Both the position numbers and the translations under genes were made by a program. The notes beneath the pieces were generated by a model. It did not search any database and was not told the origin of the DNA. It saw only the letters and a program-made list of their open reading frames with translations. 42,887 nt of DNA from an uncultured Oscillospiraceae bacterium (GTDB lineage Bacteria; Bacillota; Clostridia; Oscillospirales; Oscillospiraceae): contig CAJTPV010000028.1 in assembly GCA_910578505.1 (NCBI GenBank), positions 1-42,887 of the forward strand. The letters are read 5' to 3'. Each line of letters begins with the position of its first letter. The stretch's first letter is position 1. This document shows, in pieces, positions 22,581 to 28,968 of the stretch.

Positions 22581-23201
22581 ATGGGGAAGCGTCTGGCCGG
22601 GATGCTGGCTTTCGACATATTCGGCTCATTGTTCATGGGCATCAGTATCGTCTGCTTTGCCGTGCAGGCAAATTTTGCGCCCGGAGGGGTCAATGGACTT
22701 GCGGTGCTGTCCAATTATCTGTTCAGCGTGCCGATTGGATTGGCAACCGTCCTGATCAATATACCGATTATTCTGCTGACATTTCGAAAGCTGGGAAAGG
22801 AATTTTTCTTCATCTCGGTAAAAACCATGCTCATCAGCTCGCTGTTTATTGACTATGTGCTGTGCTATTTTCCCGTTTATACCGGAAACCGTCTGGCGGC
22901 GTCCATTCTGTCGGGTATTACGTCGGGAATCGGATACTCGCTGATCTTCAATGAGGGATCGTCAACCGGCGGAACGGACTTCATCATTGTTGCGATCCGG
23001 CAGAAAAAGCCAAAGCTGTCCTTTGGCCTGCTGGCGTTTTTTATCGACGGGATCGTCATTGTCCTGTCCGTATTTGTGTTCCGGGAGGTGTGGAGCTTCG
23101 TCTATGGAGCTGTCTATACCGTCATCACCAGCCTTGCCATAGACGGGACCACCTATGTGCTGAAGAATACGCTGCTGAAGAAGAAAACAGACCAGCTATG
23201 A
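22581..23201 (+). CDS. YitT-family membrane protein, short form
   Basis: A 206-residue protein with about six hydrophobic helices and typical YitT (DUF161) motifs: NFAPGGVNGLAVL, IPIILLTFRKLGKEFF and NEGSSTGGTDFI. Full-length YitT proteins run to about 280 residues with a soluble DUF2179 domain at the C-terminus. Here the protein ends in LKKKTDQL right after the last helix, so that domain is absent. Function of the family is not settled. The start is chosen by GAGGGGGGA 8 bases before ATG 22581. Confidence 0.82.
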   Translation: MGKRLAGMLAFDIFGSLFMGISIVCFAVQANFAPGGVNGLAVLSNYLFSVPIGLATVLINIPIILLTFRKLGKEFFFISVKTMLISSLFIDYVLCYFPVYTGNRLAASILSGITSGIGYSLIFNEGSSTGGTDFIIVAIRQKKPKLSFGLLAFFIDGIVIVLSVFVFREVWSFVYGAVYTVITSLAIDGTTYVLKNTLLKKKTDQL

Positions 23202-23208
23202 GCAGAAA

Positions 23209-23253
23209 ATTCCAGCTGGCGGCAAACCAATGCAGGCAGCCGCCAGCTGGAAT
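23209..23253 (+). terminator. Long hairpin after the YitT gene
   Basis: A 15-bp perfect stem (ATTCCAGCTGGCGGC and its complement) with a 15-base loop. There is no real T tail, so it may also protect the RNA end. Confidence 0.65.
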
Positions 23254-23272
23254 CGATTATTCCGCGTCAATC

Positions 23273-23301
23273 TTGCCATAGGGCCCGTCTCGTGCTATAA
23301 T
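23273..23301 (+). promoter_or_regulatory. Promoter of the leader peptide and RNHCP gene
   Basis: TTGCCA 23273-23278 and TATAAT 23296-23301, spacer 17. Confidence 0.85.
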
Positions 23302-23334
23302 AGACACGCAATCCATGAAGGAAGGAGATTTCCT

Positions 23335-23370
23335 ATGAAAACATATTTTGATTCGGTGATTGGGCGCTGA
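23335..23370 (+). CDS. Leader peptide of the RNHCP gene
   Basis: An 11-residue frame, MKTYFDSVIGR, with AAGGAAGGAG 6-8 bases before its ATG and a strong promoter 34 bases earlier. The stop is followed after two bases by a hairpin. The peptide is too short for a usual gene and lies in the 5' leader of the RNHCP gene, so a regulatory role in translation is likely. Inference from layout. Confidence 0.6.
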   Translation: MKTYFDSVIGR

Positions 23371-23372
23371 CC

Positions 23373-23411
23373 GGGAGGTCTGCGGTAAGATCGATCCGAG
23401 CAGAACCTCCC
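23373..23411 (+). promoter_or_regulatory. Hairpin in the RNHCP mRNA leader
   Basis: GGGAGGT-CTGC pairs with GCAG-A-ACCTCCC with one bulged A. No T-run follows, so it is not a standard terminator. The 3' arm CCTCC could instead pair with GGAGG (23447-23451), the ribosome site of the RNHCP gene. A ribosome paused on the leader would cover the 5' arm and could switch between the two folds. Confidence 0.6.
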
Positions 23412-23456
23412 AAAAAGTATCATCCCTACTGCAACAGGACTTTTTAGGAGGAACCC

Positions 23457-23885
23457 ATGAACAGAGAGAATAAACGCAGAAAGTACGAAAAAGGCTACTA
23501 CAAAACACACCCCTGCAGCGACAGCTTTACCTGCAGGGTCTGCGGACGGCTGGTGGTGTCGGCTGGGGCCGGGAGCGGCCACCGCAACCACTGCCCCAAC
23601 TGCCTGCACAGCCTGCACCTGGATATCGAACCGGGGGACCGCGCCGCTGACTGCGGCGGCCTGATGGACCCCATTGCCGTCTGGGTGCGCAGGGACGGCG
23701 AGTGGGCCGTCATCCACCGCTGCCGCCGGTGCGGACAGCTGTCCTCAAACCGGGTCGCAGCGGACGACAACCCCATAAAGCTGATGTCTATTGCCATGAA
23801 GCCTGTGGCAATGCCGCCATTTCCCGTGGAAAAAATGCAGGAGATGACGGAGCTGATGGCCGGAGACGGGCAATTGGGCAGATAA
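23457..23885 (+). CDS. RNHCP-domain zinc-ribbon protein
   Basis: A 142-residue protein of the RNHCP family. Cysteine pairs lie at FTCRVCGR and the family signature HRNHCPNCLHSLHLD, then GDRAADCGGLMDPIAVW and RCRRCGQLSSNRVAADDNP. These make two zinc ribbons. The biochemical role of the family is not known; ribosome or RNA binding is a fair guess. AGGAGG lies 6 bases before the ATG. It has its own promoter, leader peptide and terminator. Confidence 0.85.
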   Translation: MNRENKRRKYEKGYYKTHPCSDSFTCRVCGRLVVSAGAGSGHRNHCPNCLHSLHLDIEPGDRAADCGGLMDPIAVWVRRDGEWAVIHRCRRCGQLSSNRVAADDNPIKLMSIAMKPVAMPPFPVEKMQEMTELMAGDGQLGR

Positions 23886-23905
23886 TTGGCAATTTTTGCA
23901 TGTAT

Positions 23906-23944
23906 GCAGTATCGGGAGAAGGGCCGCGCCTCTCCCGATACTGC
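23906..23944 (+). terminator. Terminator after the RNHCP gene
   Basis: A 14-bp perfect stem (GCAGTATCGGGAGA and complement) followed by TATTAATTCT. Confidence 0.85.
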
Positions 23945-23964
23945 TATTAATTCTGAAATTTGTC

Positions 23965-23993
23965 TTGCAATTTGGGTGAAAATATGGTATTCT
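23965..23993 (+). promoter_or_regulatory. Promoter of the 1-phosphofructokinase gene
   Basis: TTGCAA 23965-23970 and TATTCT 23988-23993, spacer 17. Confidence 0.75.
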
Positions 23994-24026
23994 TTTTAAC
24001 AAATTTTGTGGAGGGGGTGTGTTGCT

Positions 24027-24947
24027 GTGATCTATACGATTACGACGAATCCGTCCATCGACTACACGATGGAAACGGACTTGATTCCAGGCAAGGTAAA
24101 CCGGCCAAGAAGCGAGGTCATCTATCCGGGCGGGAAGGGAATCAATGTGTCAATCGCGCTGCGGCAGCTGGGGGAGGAGACCAAAGCGCTTGGCTTCGCG
24201 GCGGGGCGGATCGGTCAGACCATCCGGGATATGCTGGATGACCTGCAATGTCCCCACAATCTGCTGGAGCTGGGCGGCGGAAGGCAGAGCCGCATCAACG
24301 TCAAGTTCAAGGGCCATCCGGAGACGGCGGTCAACGGCTTCGGTCCCCTCCTGGAGGAAGAGGACATGGGACGCCTGCTGGAGCTGCTGCGGGGCGTGAA
24401 GGTGGAGGATACGGTGGTGCTGTCCGGATGGACGAAGAGCATCCCGTTTTATGTGTCCATCCTCCGGCAGGTGTCGGCGGCGGGCTGCACGACTGTGCTG
24501 GACTGTACCGGCGAGGCGCTGTGGGAGTGCCTGCCCTGCCGGCCGTTCCTCATCAAGCCCAATCTGGCAGAGCTGGGCGCGCTGTTCGGCGTGGAGGACC
24601 TGGAGCTGATGGAGGGCGTGGAGCTGGCCCGGCAGCTGCAGCGGGAGGGCGCGCGGAATGTGCTGGTTACCATGGGCGGCAGCGGCGCGTTTTTGCTGAC
24701 AGAGGACCAGCGGCTGTACTCCGCCACCGCCTGCATCGGGCAGGTCCGCAACACCGTCGGGGCAGGGGACTCCCTGATCGCCGGGTTCCTCACCGGGTTG
24801 AAGCGGACCAATGACTTCTGCGAGGCCCTGCGGCTGGGTGTGGCAGCCGGGTCGGCCACCGCCTTCAGCGACTGGCTGGGGACGAAGGAGCAGACCATGG
24901 AGCTGCTGGACCAGGTGCAGGTGGAGCAGGTGCCGCTGGAAGAATAA
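24027..24947 (+). CDS. fruK: 1-phosphofructokinase (PfkB family)
   Basis: A 306-residue ribokinase-type sugar kinase. TNPSIDYTM at the N-terminus and YPGGKGINVSIALRQLG (about 33-50) match 1-phosphofructokinase and tagatose-6-phosphate kinase. NTVGAGDSLIAGFLTG near 250 is the PfkB signature 2 with the catalytic Asp of GAGD. It would phosphorylate fructose 1-phosphate to fructose 1,6-bisphosphate. No fructose PTS gene or FruR regulator is next to it, so tagatose 6-phosphate remains an alternative substrate. The start is GTG at 24027, with GGAGGGGGTG upstream. Confidence 0.82.
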   Translation: MIYTITTNPSIDYTMETDLIPGKVNRPRSEVIYPGGKGINVSIALRQLGEETKALGFAAGRIGQTIRDMLDDLQCPHNLLELGGGRQSRINVKFKGHPETAVNGFGPLLEEEDMGRLLELLRGVKVEDTVVLSGWTKSIPFYVSILRQVSAAGCTTVLDCTGEALWECLPCRPFLIKPNLAELGALFGVEDLELMEGVELARQLQREGARNVLVTMGGSGAFLLTEDQRLYSATACIGQVRNTVGAGDSLIAGFLTGLKRTNDFCEALRLGVAAGSATAFSDWLGTKEQTMELLDQVQVEQVPLEE

Positions 24948-24958
24948 AATGATCAGTG

Positions 24959-24990
24959 AAATGGCCGGGAGTACAGGCTCCCAGCCATTT
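24959..24990 (+). terminator. Terminator after the phosphofructokinase gene
   Basis: AAATGGC-GGGAG pairs with CTCCC-GCCATTT, then TGTTTT. Confidence 0.85.
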
Positions 24991-25003
24991 TGTTTTGCCC
25001 GCA

Positions 25004-25525
25004 TCACTTCTGCCGCTCCAGCTCCTGAATGATCTTTGTGCAGCGCCAGATGACCCGGACAAGCGCGATCACGATCATCACGAATATGGCTGCCACACAG
25101 CGGTTGAAGACGCTGTCATACATAATCGCGCCGGGCCAGATGCCCATGGAGCAGAGGCACTCCAGCGCCAGTACCCAGAGGAACATCTGCCGCATCCGGC
25201 GGTACATCTGAAGTTGGGAGTCGACGTCCGTATAGACCTCAAAGGGTCCGTCTTCGGCCCGCTTGCGCAGGAACACCCACCGGAACCACCGCTGCACCAC
25301 CTCCACGCCGGCTTCCTCCATAAACTCCGTGTAGCTGGCGAAGTTCTCCGCGCGCAGACCCGTGCCCGGCAGCAGGTCAGTCTGATAGATGTACTCGCCG
25401 GGCTGGCAGGGGGTGAAGGTGAAGAACCCGGCAATGAAGCCGGTCATGGCCCAGCCCTCCTGGCAGAGGCTGTTGACCCAGTCCTGTTCCGCGTCTTTGT
25501 CAAAGGTGAGCTTGAATTTAATCAT
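25004..25525 (-). CDS. DUF2812-family membrane protein
   Basis: A 173-residue protein. Residues 1-95 are a soluble DUF2812 domain (LTFDKDAEQDWVNSLCQEGW, then YIYQTDL and YTEFMEEAGVEVVQRWFRWVFLRK). Two membrane helices follow at about 112-130 and 138-156. DUF2812 proteins usually stand next to PadR regulators, as here: the start overlaps the PadR stop by 4 bases (ATGA). The role is unknown, probably in envelope sensing. Confidence 0.85.
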   Translation of the reverse strand: MIKFKLTFDKDAEQDWVNSLCQEGWAMTGFIAGFFTFTPCQPGEYIYQTDLLPGTGLRAENFASYTEFMEEAGVEVVQRWFRWVFLRKRAEDGPFEVYTDVDSQLQMYRRMRQMFLWVLALECLCSMGIWPGAIMYDSVFNRCVAAIFVMIVIALVRVIWRCTKIIQELERQK

Positions 25526-25842
25526 GCCAAATCCTCCATTTTCTCGCCGTTGGCCACCAGCTCCCGCAGCCGGTCCATTTCAGCGGCAAATACTGCCCGG
25601 CCCGCGGGCGTAATGACGTACTCCTTCTTTTTGCGGGAACCGGCCTGGGCGCTGTAGAGCACGATCCAGCCCTTGTCCAGCAGGGAGTTGATAGCGCCGT
25701 AGAGGGTGCCCGGCCCCAGGTGGACCCGGCCCCCGGTCAGCTCGTCCACCTCCTGGATGATGCCGTAGCCGTGGACGGGCTTCCGGGCCGCCAGCAGGAT
25801 ATAGAACAGCGCCTCGGTCAGCGGCTGGGATTTATTCTCCAT
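25522..25842 (-). CDS. PadR-family repressor 1
   Basis: A 106-residue winged-helix regulator: TEALFYILLAARKPVHGYGI, then LGPGTLYGAINSLLDKGWI and KKKEYVITPAGRAVF are the PadR wHTH and wing. The short C-terminal helix makes it a PadR-s2 type. It lies between a small membrane protein gene (11-base overlap) and DUF2812 (4-base overlap) in a three-gene operon, and most likely represses that operon through the dyads at 26084-26125. Confidence 0.9.
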   Translation of the reverse strand: MENKSQPLTEALFYILLAARKPVHGYGIIQEVDELTGGRVHLGPGTLYGAINSLLDKGWIVLYSAQAGSRKKKEYVITPAGRAVFAAEMDRLRELVANGEKMEDLA

Positions 25843-26050
25843 GCGGGGCCTGCTTTCCCAGAAGGCCGTATTTCCACTTGCACAGCCTGTTCATGGCTTT
25901 GTCCGGGATAAGGGCCAGGATCACGAACCCGATGGCAAGCCCCAGCGCGAAGCCCCGCAGAAAGTCCGGCAGGGGATAGAACAGGTTGATGAGATAAATC
26001 ACGCCGCATAGGCCGCCGCAGACTGCAAATTTCCGCTGCACTTTGTTCAT
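25832..26050 (-). CDS. Small two-helix membrane protein
   Basis: A 72-residue protein, MNKVQRKFAVCGG at the start, with two hydrophobic helices (about 9-24 and 30-47) and a basic tail. I do not recognise a family. It is the first gene of the PadR/DUF2812 operon; its stop overlaps the padR start by 11 bases. ATG 26050 is chosen since GGAGA lies 8 bases upstream; another in-frame ATG is 9 bases earlier. Confidence 0.7.
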   Translation of the reverse strand: MNKVQRKFAVCGGLCGVIYLINLFYPLPDFLRGFALGLAIGFVILALIPDKAMNRLCKWKYGLLGKQAPHGE

Positions 26051-26083
26051 AAGAAGCATCTCCAATCTATTGTCGAATGATAT

Positions 26084-26131
26084 ATCGTTGAACGATGCAA
26101 TTAATATATCATAGGACGATATATTTGTCAA
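26084..26131 (-). promoter_or_regulatory. Promoter and PadR operator dyads of the DUF2812 operon
   Basis: Minus-strand TTGACA (26131-26126) and TATATT (26108-26103), spacer 17. The spacer and -10 are filled by the dyad AATATATC-N7-GATATATT (26103-26125). A second perfect dyad, ATCGTTGAACGAT (26084-26096), lies just downstream. Both suit PadR autorepression. Confidence 0.75.
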
Positions 26132-26140
26132 GGGGGGAGC

Positions 26141-26169
26141 TTGCTTTTTTTGTTCGGGTGTGGTATACT
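26141..26169 (+). promoter_or_regulatory. Promoter of the small orphan gene
   Basis: TTGCTT 26141-26146 and TATACT 26164-26169, spacer 17. It is 10 bases from the divergent PadR promoter. Confidence 0.7.
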
Positions 26170-26197
26170 ATTCGCAAAGAAGAGGGGGGAGTTTGCG

Positions 26198-26380
26198 ATG
26201 GTGAAGGCATATATCATTGAAGACGGGCAGAAACCAACTAAGGAACAATTGGATGAGGTTAGAGAGGCTGCTAAAAGAGAAATCCAATTCGATGAAGATG
26301 CCCCGGAGCTATCCCCGGCTATGTATAAAGTATTCAGATGTTCCGCCGCGCAGCGCAGCAGAAGAAGGAAGAACGCTTAA
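26198..26380 (+). CDS. Small acidic-basic orphan protein, antitoxin-like motif
   Basis: A 60-residue protein: an N-terminal charged helix (KEQLDEVREAAKREI), the motif IQFDEDAPELSPAMYKVF and a very basic tail (RSRRRKN). The FDEDxPELxPxM motif recalls short proteins that stand next to RelE-like toxins in Firmicutes, but no toxin is beside it. The ATG at 26198 has AGAGGGGGGA upstream and a consensus-like promoter, and a terminator follows, so it is a real single-gene unit. Function unknown; lower GC than its neighbours. Confidence 0.55.
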   Translation: MVKAYIIEDGQKPTKEQLDEVREAAKREIQFDEDAPELSPAMYKVFRCSAAQRSRRRKNA

Positions 26381-26413
26381 CGGATTGAAAGCTCAATAAC
26401 AGGTAATGAAAAG

Positions 26414-26446
26414 GATGCAGAGCTGTAAAGGAAAAACCTCTGCATC
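26414..26446 (+). terminator. Terminator after the small orphan gene
   Basis: GATGCAGAG pairs with CTCTGCATC, then TTTAAGTTT. Confidence 0.8.
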
Positions 26447-26469
26447 TTTAAGTTTGGCCTGAAACCCTC

Positions 26470-26517
26470 TTGACTTACCTAGATAATCTATGTATAATAC
26501 ACCTAGACTATCTAGGT
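26470..26517 (+). promoter_or_regulatory. Promoter and double operator of the second PadR operon
   Basis: TTGACT 26470-26475 and TATAAT 26493-26498, spacer 17. Two dyads of the same type: ACCTAGA-TAA-TCTATGT (26477-26493, in the spacer) and the perfect ACCTAGA-CTA-TCTAGGT (26501-26517, at the start point). Centres are 24 bp apart, so a PadR dimer on each could lie on one face and close the promoter. Confidence 0.85.
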
Positions 26518-26532
26518 AAGGAGGCGGAAGGC

Positions 26533-26865
26533 ATGGCAGGCAGGGAAAAGACGCCCCTCTCCGGCAGTACCTCCATGCTGGTGCTGGCGCTGCTGAATGA
26601 GCGGGAGATGTACGGCTATGAGATCATTGAGGAGCTGGAAAGACGCTCCAACCACGTATTCAAGCTGAAGGAGGGGACCCTCTATCCCATCCTCCACGCG
26701 CTGGAAAAGGAACGCTGTCTCGCGGCCCGGGACGCAAAGACCCCCGGCGGGCGGCTCCGGCGGTACTACCGGATCACGGAGAAGGGGCTGCGGGTCCTGG
26801 AGGAGAAGAAAGAGGAGTGGAGGGGCTTCTCCGACGCGGTGACGGCAATTCTGGCCGGCGCGTAA
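26533..26865 (+). CDS. PadR-family repressor 2
   Basis: A 110-residue winged-helix regulator: TSMLVLALLNEREMYGYEII, KLKEGTLYPILHALEK and RRYYRITEKGLRVLEEKKEEW are the PadR recognition helix and wing. AAGGAGG lies before ATG 26533. The next gene begins 13 bases after the stop, so it heads a three-gene operon with two membrane proteins. It should bind the TAGA dyads at 26477-26517. In related operons the ligand is often a membrane-active drug or peptide; here it is unknown. Confidence 0.92.
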   Translation: MAGREKTPLSGSTSMLVLALLNEREMYGYEIIEELERRSNHVFKLKEGTLYPILHALEKERCLAARDAKTPGGRLRRYYRITEKGLRVLEEKKEEWRGFSDAVTAILAGA

Positions 26866-26878
26866 GGGGGGCAGCACG

Positions 26879-27652
26879 ATGAATGCGGAGCACTGGCTGT
26901 ACTTAGCCACGACGGAGATTCGTTTTCCGCCTGACCAGAAAGCGGTGCGGCGGGAGCTGGAGAGCCATCTGGAGGATAAGAAAGCCGCCTATCTGGCCCA
27001 GGGCCGCACCCTCTTTGAGGCGGAAAAGGCCGCCACAGAGGACATGGGCGACCCGGAGGAGCTTGCCAAAGAACTGGGGCGCATCCACCGGCCCTGGTGG
27101 GGGTATATCTGGCGGGCCAGCAAGGTCCTCCTGATTTTGGCAATCATTATGACGGCTGTGGAATTATGGACAAACAAAGACGATTTATCCCGTTTATCCC
27201 GGCCGGAATTGCCGGCGGGGGAAACCTATAGGACAGAAAATGGGCAGGAACGGACGGTACTGGAAAGATGGAGACCCACGGGCGCAAAAAGGCTGGGCGG
27301 CTATCGTTTTACGTCGCCTATGGCCTGGCTGGAGCAGACGGAGACTTGGTATTATCTGGTGGTATGCCTGCGAGCGGACACATGGAGATTCTGGGAGCCT
27401 TGTTCCGACAGTCCGTGGATGATTTTAAATAATGTGGTTTCGGACAGCCAGGGAGCGGAATATGCCTGGCCTGAGGTTCGGCAAGACTGCGGATATCTTT
27501 CCTGCGAGACCTGGCGAGAGCCCTTTACTACGTGGTATCTGGCATCTCTTAATCTTCCAGGTCCGGAGGCCGTGCCGGAATGGGTGGATATCCCTATTGG
27601 CTACGGCGGCGCGTCGGTGCGGGTGAATCTGGAGCGGGAGGTGTTGGCGTGA
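26879..27652 (+). CDS. Permease-prefix-domain membrane protein
   Basis: A 257-residue protein. Residues 1-70 (EIRFPPDQKAVRRELESHLE to GDPEELAKELGRIHRP) are the permease prefix domain found in proteins encoded after PadR regulators. One membrane helix lies at about 80-97, and a 160-residue outer domain rich in Trp and Tyr follows, unassigned. It is the second gene of the PadR operon and its TGA overlaps the next ATG (TGATG). It probably senses or counters envelope change; no more can be said. Confidence 0.75.
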   Translation: MNAEHWLYLATTEIRFPPDQKAVRRELESHLEDKKAAYLAQGRTLFEAEKAATEDMGDPEELAKELGRIHRPWWGYIWRASKVLLILAIIMTAVELWTNKDDLSRLSRPELPAGETYRTENGQERTVLERWRPTGAKRLGGYRFTSPMAWLEQTETWYYLVVCLRADTWRFWEPCSDSPWMILNNVVSDSQGAEYAWPEVRQDCGYLSCETWREPFTTWYLASLNLPGPEAVPEWVDIPIGYGGASVRVNLEREVLA

Positions 27653-28275
27653 TGGAGCGGAGGCATCGTTTGCGGGCGGTCAGGAACCTGATCGCGGCGG
27701 CTCTGTTGCTGGCGGTCTTCTGGTGGCTGTACGGCTGTCCGCTGCCCACCAGGGAGATGGAGTTCCGCCGGGACGAGCGGCAGCATCTGACGGGACGGTC
27801 CGACATCATATTTACCTGCGAGAGCGAGGGGGAGGCAATCAGCGGGGACCCGATGATGTTGGTGGGCGTGGCGGAGCGGACAGTTAACACCCGTTCCCAC
27901 ACGCATCCCTTCAATATCTGGCCCAAAAATCCGGCGGGGGCCACGCTGGTGGTCCTGCCCTCGGAGCTGGAGTGTAAAAACAGAATGGTGGTAGGATTGG
28001 CTGCAGTGGAGCCTCCGGCTTCGGCGGAACGGGCCCTGCTGACAATCTATTGGCCGTTTGATATCTGGTTTGACGGTGAACGGGTAGTAGTCACCGCCGA
28101 GGGAGAGCGCAAGGGGGAGGTGTTCCTGTTCCGGATGGAGGAAACAGAGGATGTGCCGTATAATAAAATATTGAGGCTATCCCGTACTACCCGCGTCAGC
28201 GACCTGCCTCCCTATACGCTGGAATTTTTCAGCGGGGACGGGGCGCTCCTGGAGGCCGTGACCAATATGGCGTGA
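27652..28275 (+). CDS. Membrane-anchored surface protein of the PadR operon
   Basis: A 207-residue protein with one N-terminal helix (residues 10-26, AVRNLIAAALLLAVFWW) and a Cys at 28 (YGC), which could be a signal anchor or a weak lipobox. The remaining 180 residues form an outer domain of beta character that I do not recognise. It starts one base before the upstream stop ends (TGATG), so it is translationally coupled and likely acts with the permease-prefix protein. Confidence 0.68.
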   Translation: MERRHRLRAVRNLIAAALLLAVFWWLYGCPLPTREMEFRRDERQHLTGRSDIIFTCESEGEAISGDPMMLVGVAERTVNTRSHTHPFNIWPKNPAGATLVVLPSELECKNRMVVGLAAVEPPASAERALLTIYWPFDIWFDGERVVVTAEGERKGEVFLFRMEETEDVPYNKILRLSRTTRVSDLPPYTLEFFSGDGALLEAVTNMA

Positions 28276-28303
28276 TGTCAGCATTTTTTATATAGTATTT
28301 TTC

Positions 28304-28331
28304 TTTACATTTGCTGCTTCCGTGGTATAAT
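28304..28331 (+). promoter_or_regulatory. Promoter of the relB-yoeB pair
   Basis: TTTACA 28304-28309 and TATAAT 28326-28331, spacer 16. Confidence 0.7.
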
Positions 28332-28355
28332 ACAAATATAAGGGAGGTGTTGCAC

Positions 28356-28616
28356 ATGGCACAAATAAATCTGCGTATTGACGACGATGTGAAAAGGAAC
28401 GCTGAGCAAGTATGCGCTGATATTGGGTTGTCGCTGTCAACCGCAATCAATATCTATTTGAAAAAGTTGGGGCGGGAAAAACGTATCCCCTTTGAAGTGA
28501 CAGCTGATCCGTTTTACTCTGATGAAAATATGGCCCGGCTTAGAGAGGCGATTCGTTCTGTAGAAACCGGAAAATCTACGCTGAAGGAGCATGATCTGAT
28601 TGAGGTAGACGGATGA
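28356..28616 (+). CDS. RelB/DinJ-family antitoxin
   Basis: An 86-residue antitoxin. AQINLRIDDDVKRNAEQVCADIGLSLSTAINIYLKKL is the ribbon-helix-helix DNA-binding part of RelB/DinJ proteins; the C-terminal half should wrap and neutralise the toxin. GGGAGGTG precedes ATG 28356. The stop overlaps the toxin start by 4 bases (ATGA), the common arrangement in type II pairs. The complex should repress the promoter at 28304. Confidence 0.9.
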   Translation: MAQINLRIDDDVKRNAEQVCADIGLSLSTAINIYLKKLGREKRIPFEVTADPFYSDENMARLREAIRSVETGKSTLKEHDLIEVDG

Positions 28617-28876
28617 GAAAAATTTGGCAAGACGAAGCCTGGGAAGACTATCTTTATTGGCAGCGGACCGACCGGAATATCCTGAAGCGAATTAACAGGC
28701 TGATTGCCGACATAGAACGGAACGGATACCGTTGCATTGGAAAACCAGAGCCACTAAAGTACGACCTGAGCGGTTTCTGGAGTGTTCGTATCGACGAAGA
28801 CAACCGAATTGTTTTCCGAATCAGAGACGGTGCTCTGGAAATCTGGCAATGTGGCTCACACTATAGAGATAAATAA
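28613..28876 (+). CDS. yoeB: YoeB/Txe-family mRNA interferase toxin
   Basis: An 87-residue RelE-superfamily RNase that cuts mRNA at the ribosome. The key residues are present at the same numbers as in E. coli YoeB: E46 in GKPEPLK, R65 in DEDNRIV, and H83-Y84 in GSHYRDK. The usual QCRYHY end is QCGSHY here, so the two residues before the catalytic His differ. It follows its antitoxin with a 4-base overlap and ends at a strong terminator. Confidence 0.92.
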   Translation: MRKIWQDEAWEDYLYWQRTDRNILKRINRLIADIERNGYRCIGKPEPLKYDLSGFWSVRIDEDNRIVFRIRDGALEIWQCGSHYRDK

Positions 28877-28883
28877 GCATGAT

Positions 28884-28916
28884 AAAATCCCTCGGAGCTG
28901 ATCTCCGGGGGATTTT
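28884..28916. terminator. Bidirectional terminator
   Basis: AAAATCCCTCGGAG pairs with CTCCGGGGGATTTT (one G-T). It closes the toxin operon on the plus strand and the M56 operon on the minus strand. Confidence 0.85.
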
Positions 28917-28968
28917 ATTGCTGTACAGAGGCTTGCCGTCAATGGCAAATCTCTGCATCTCTATGATG

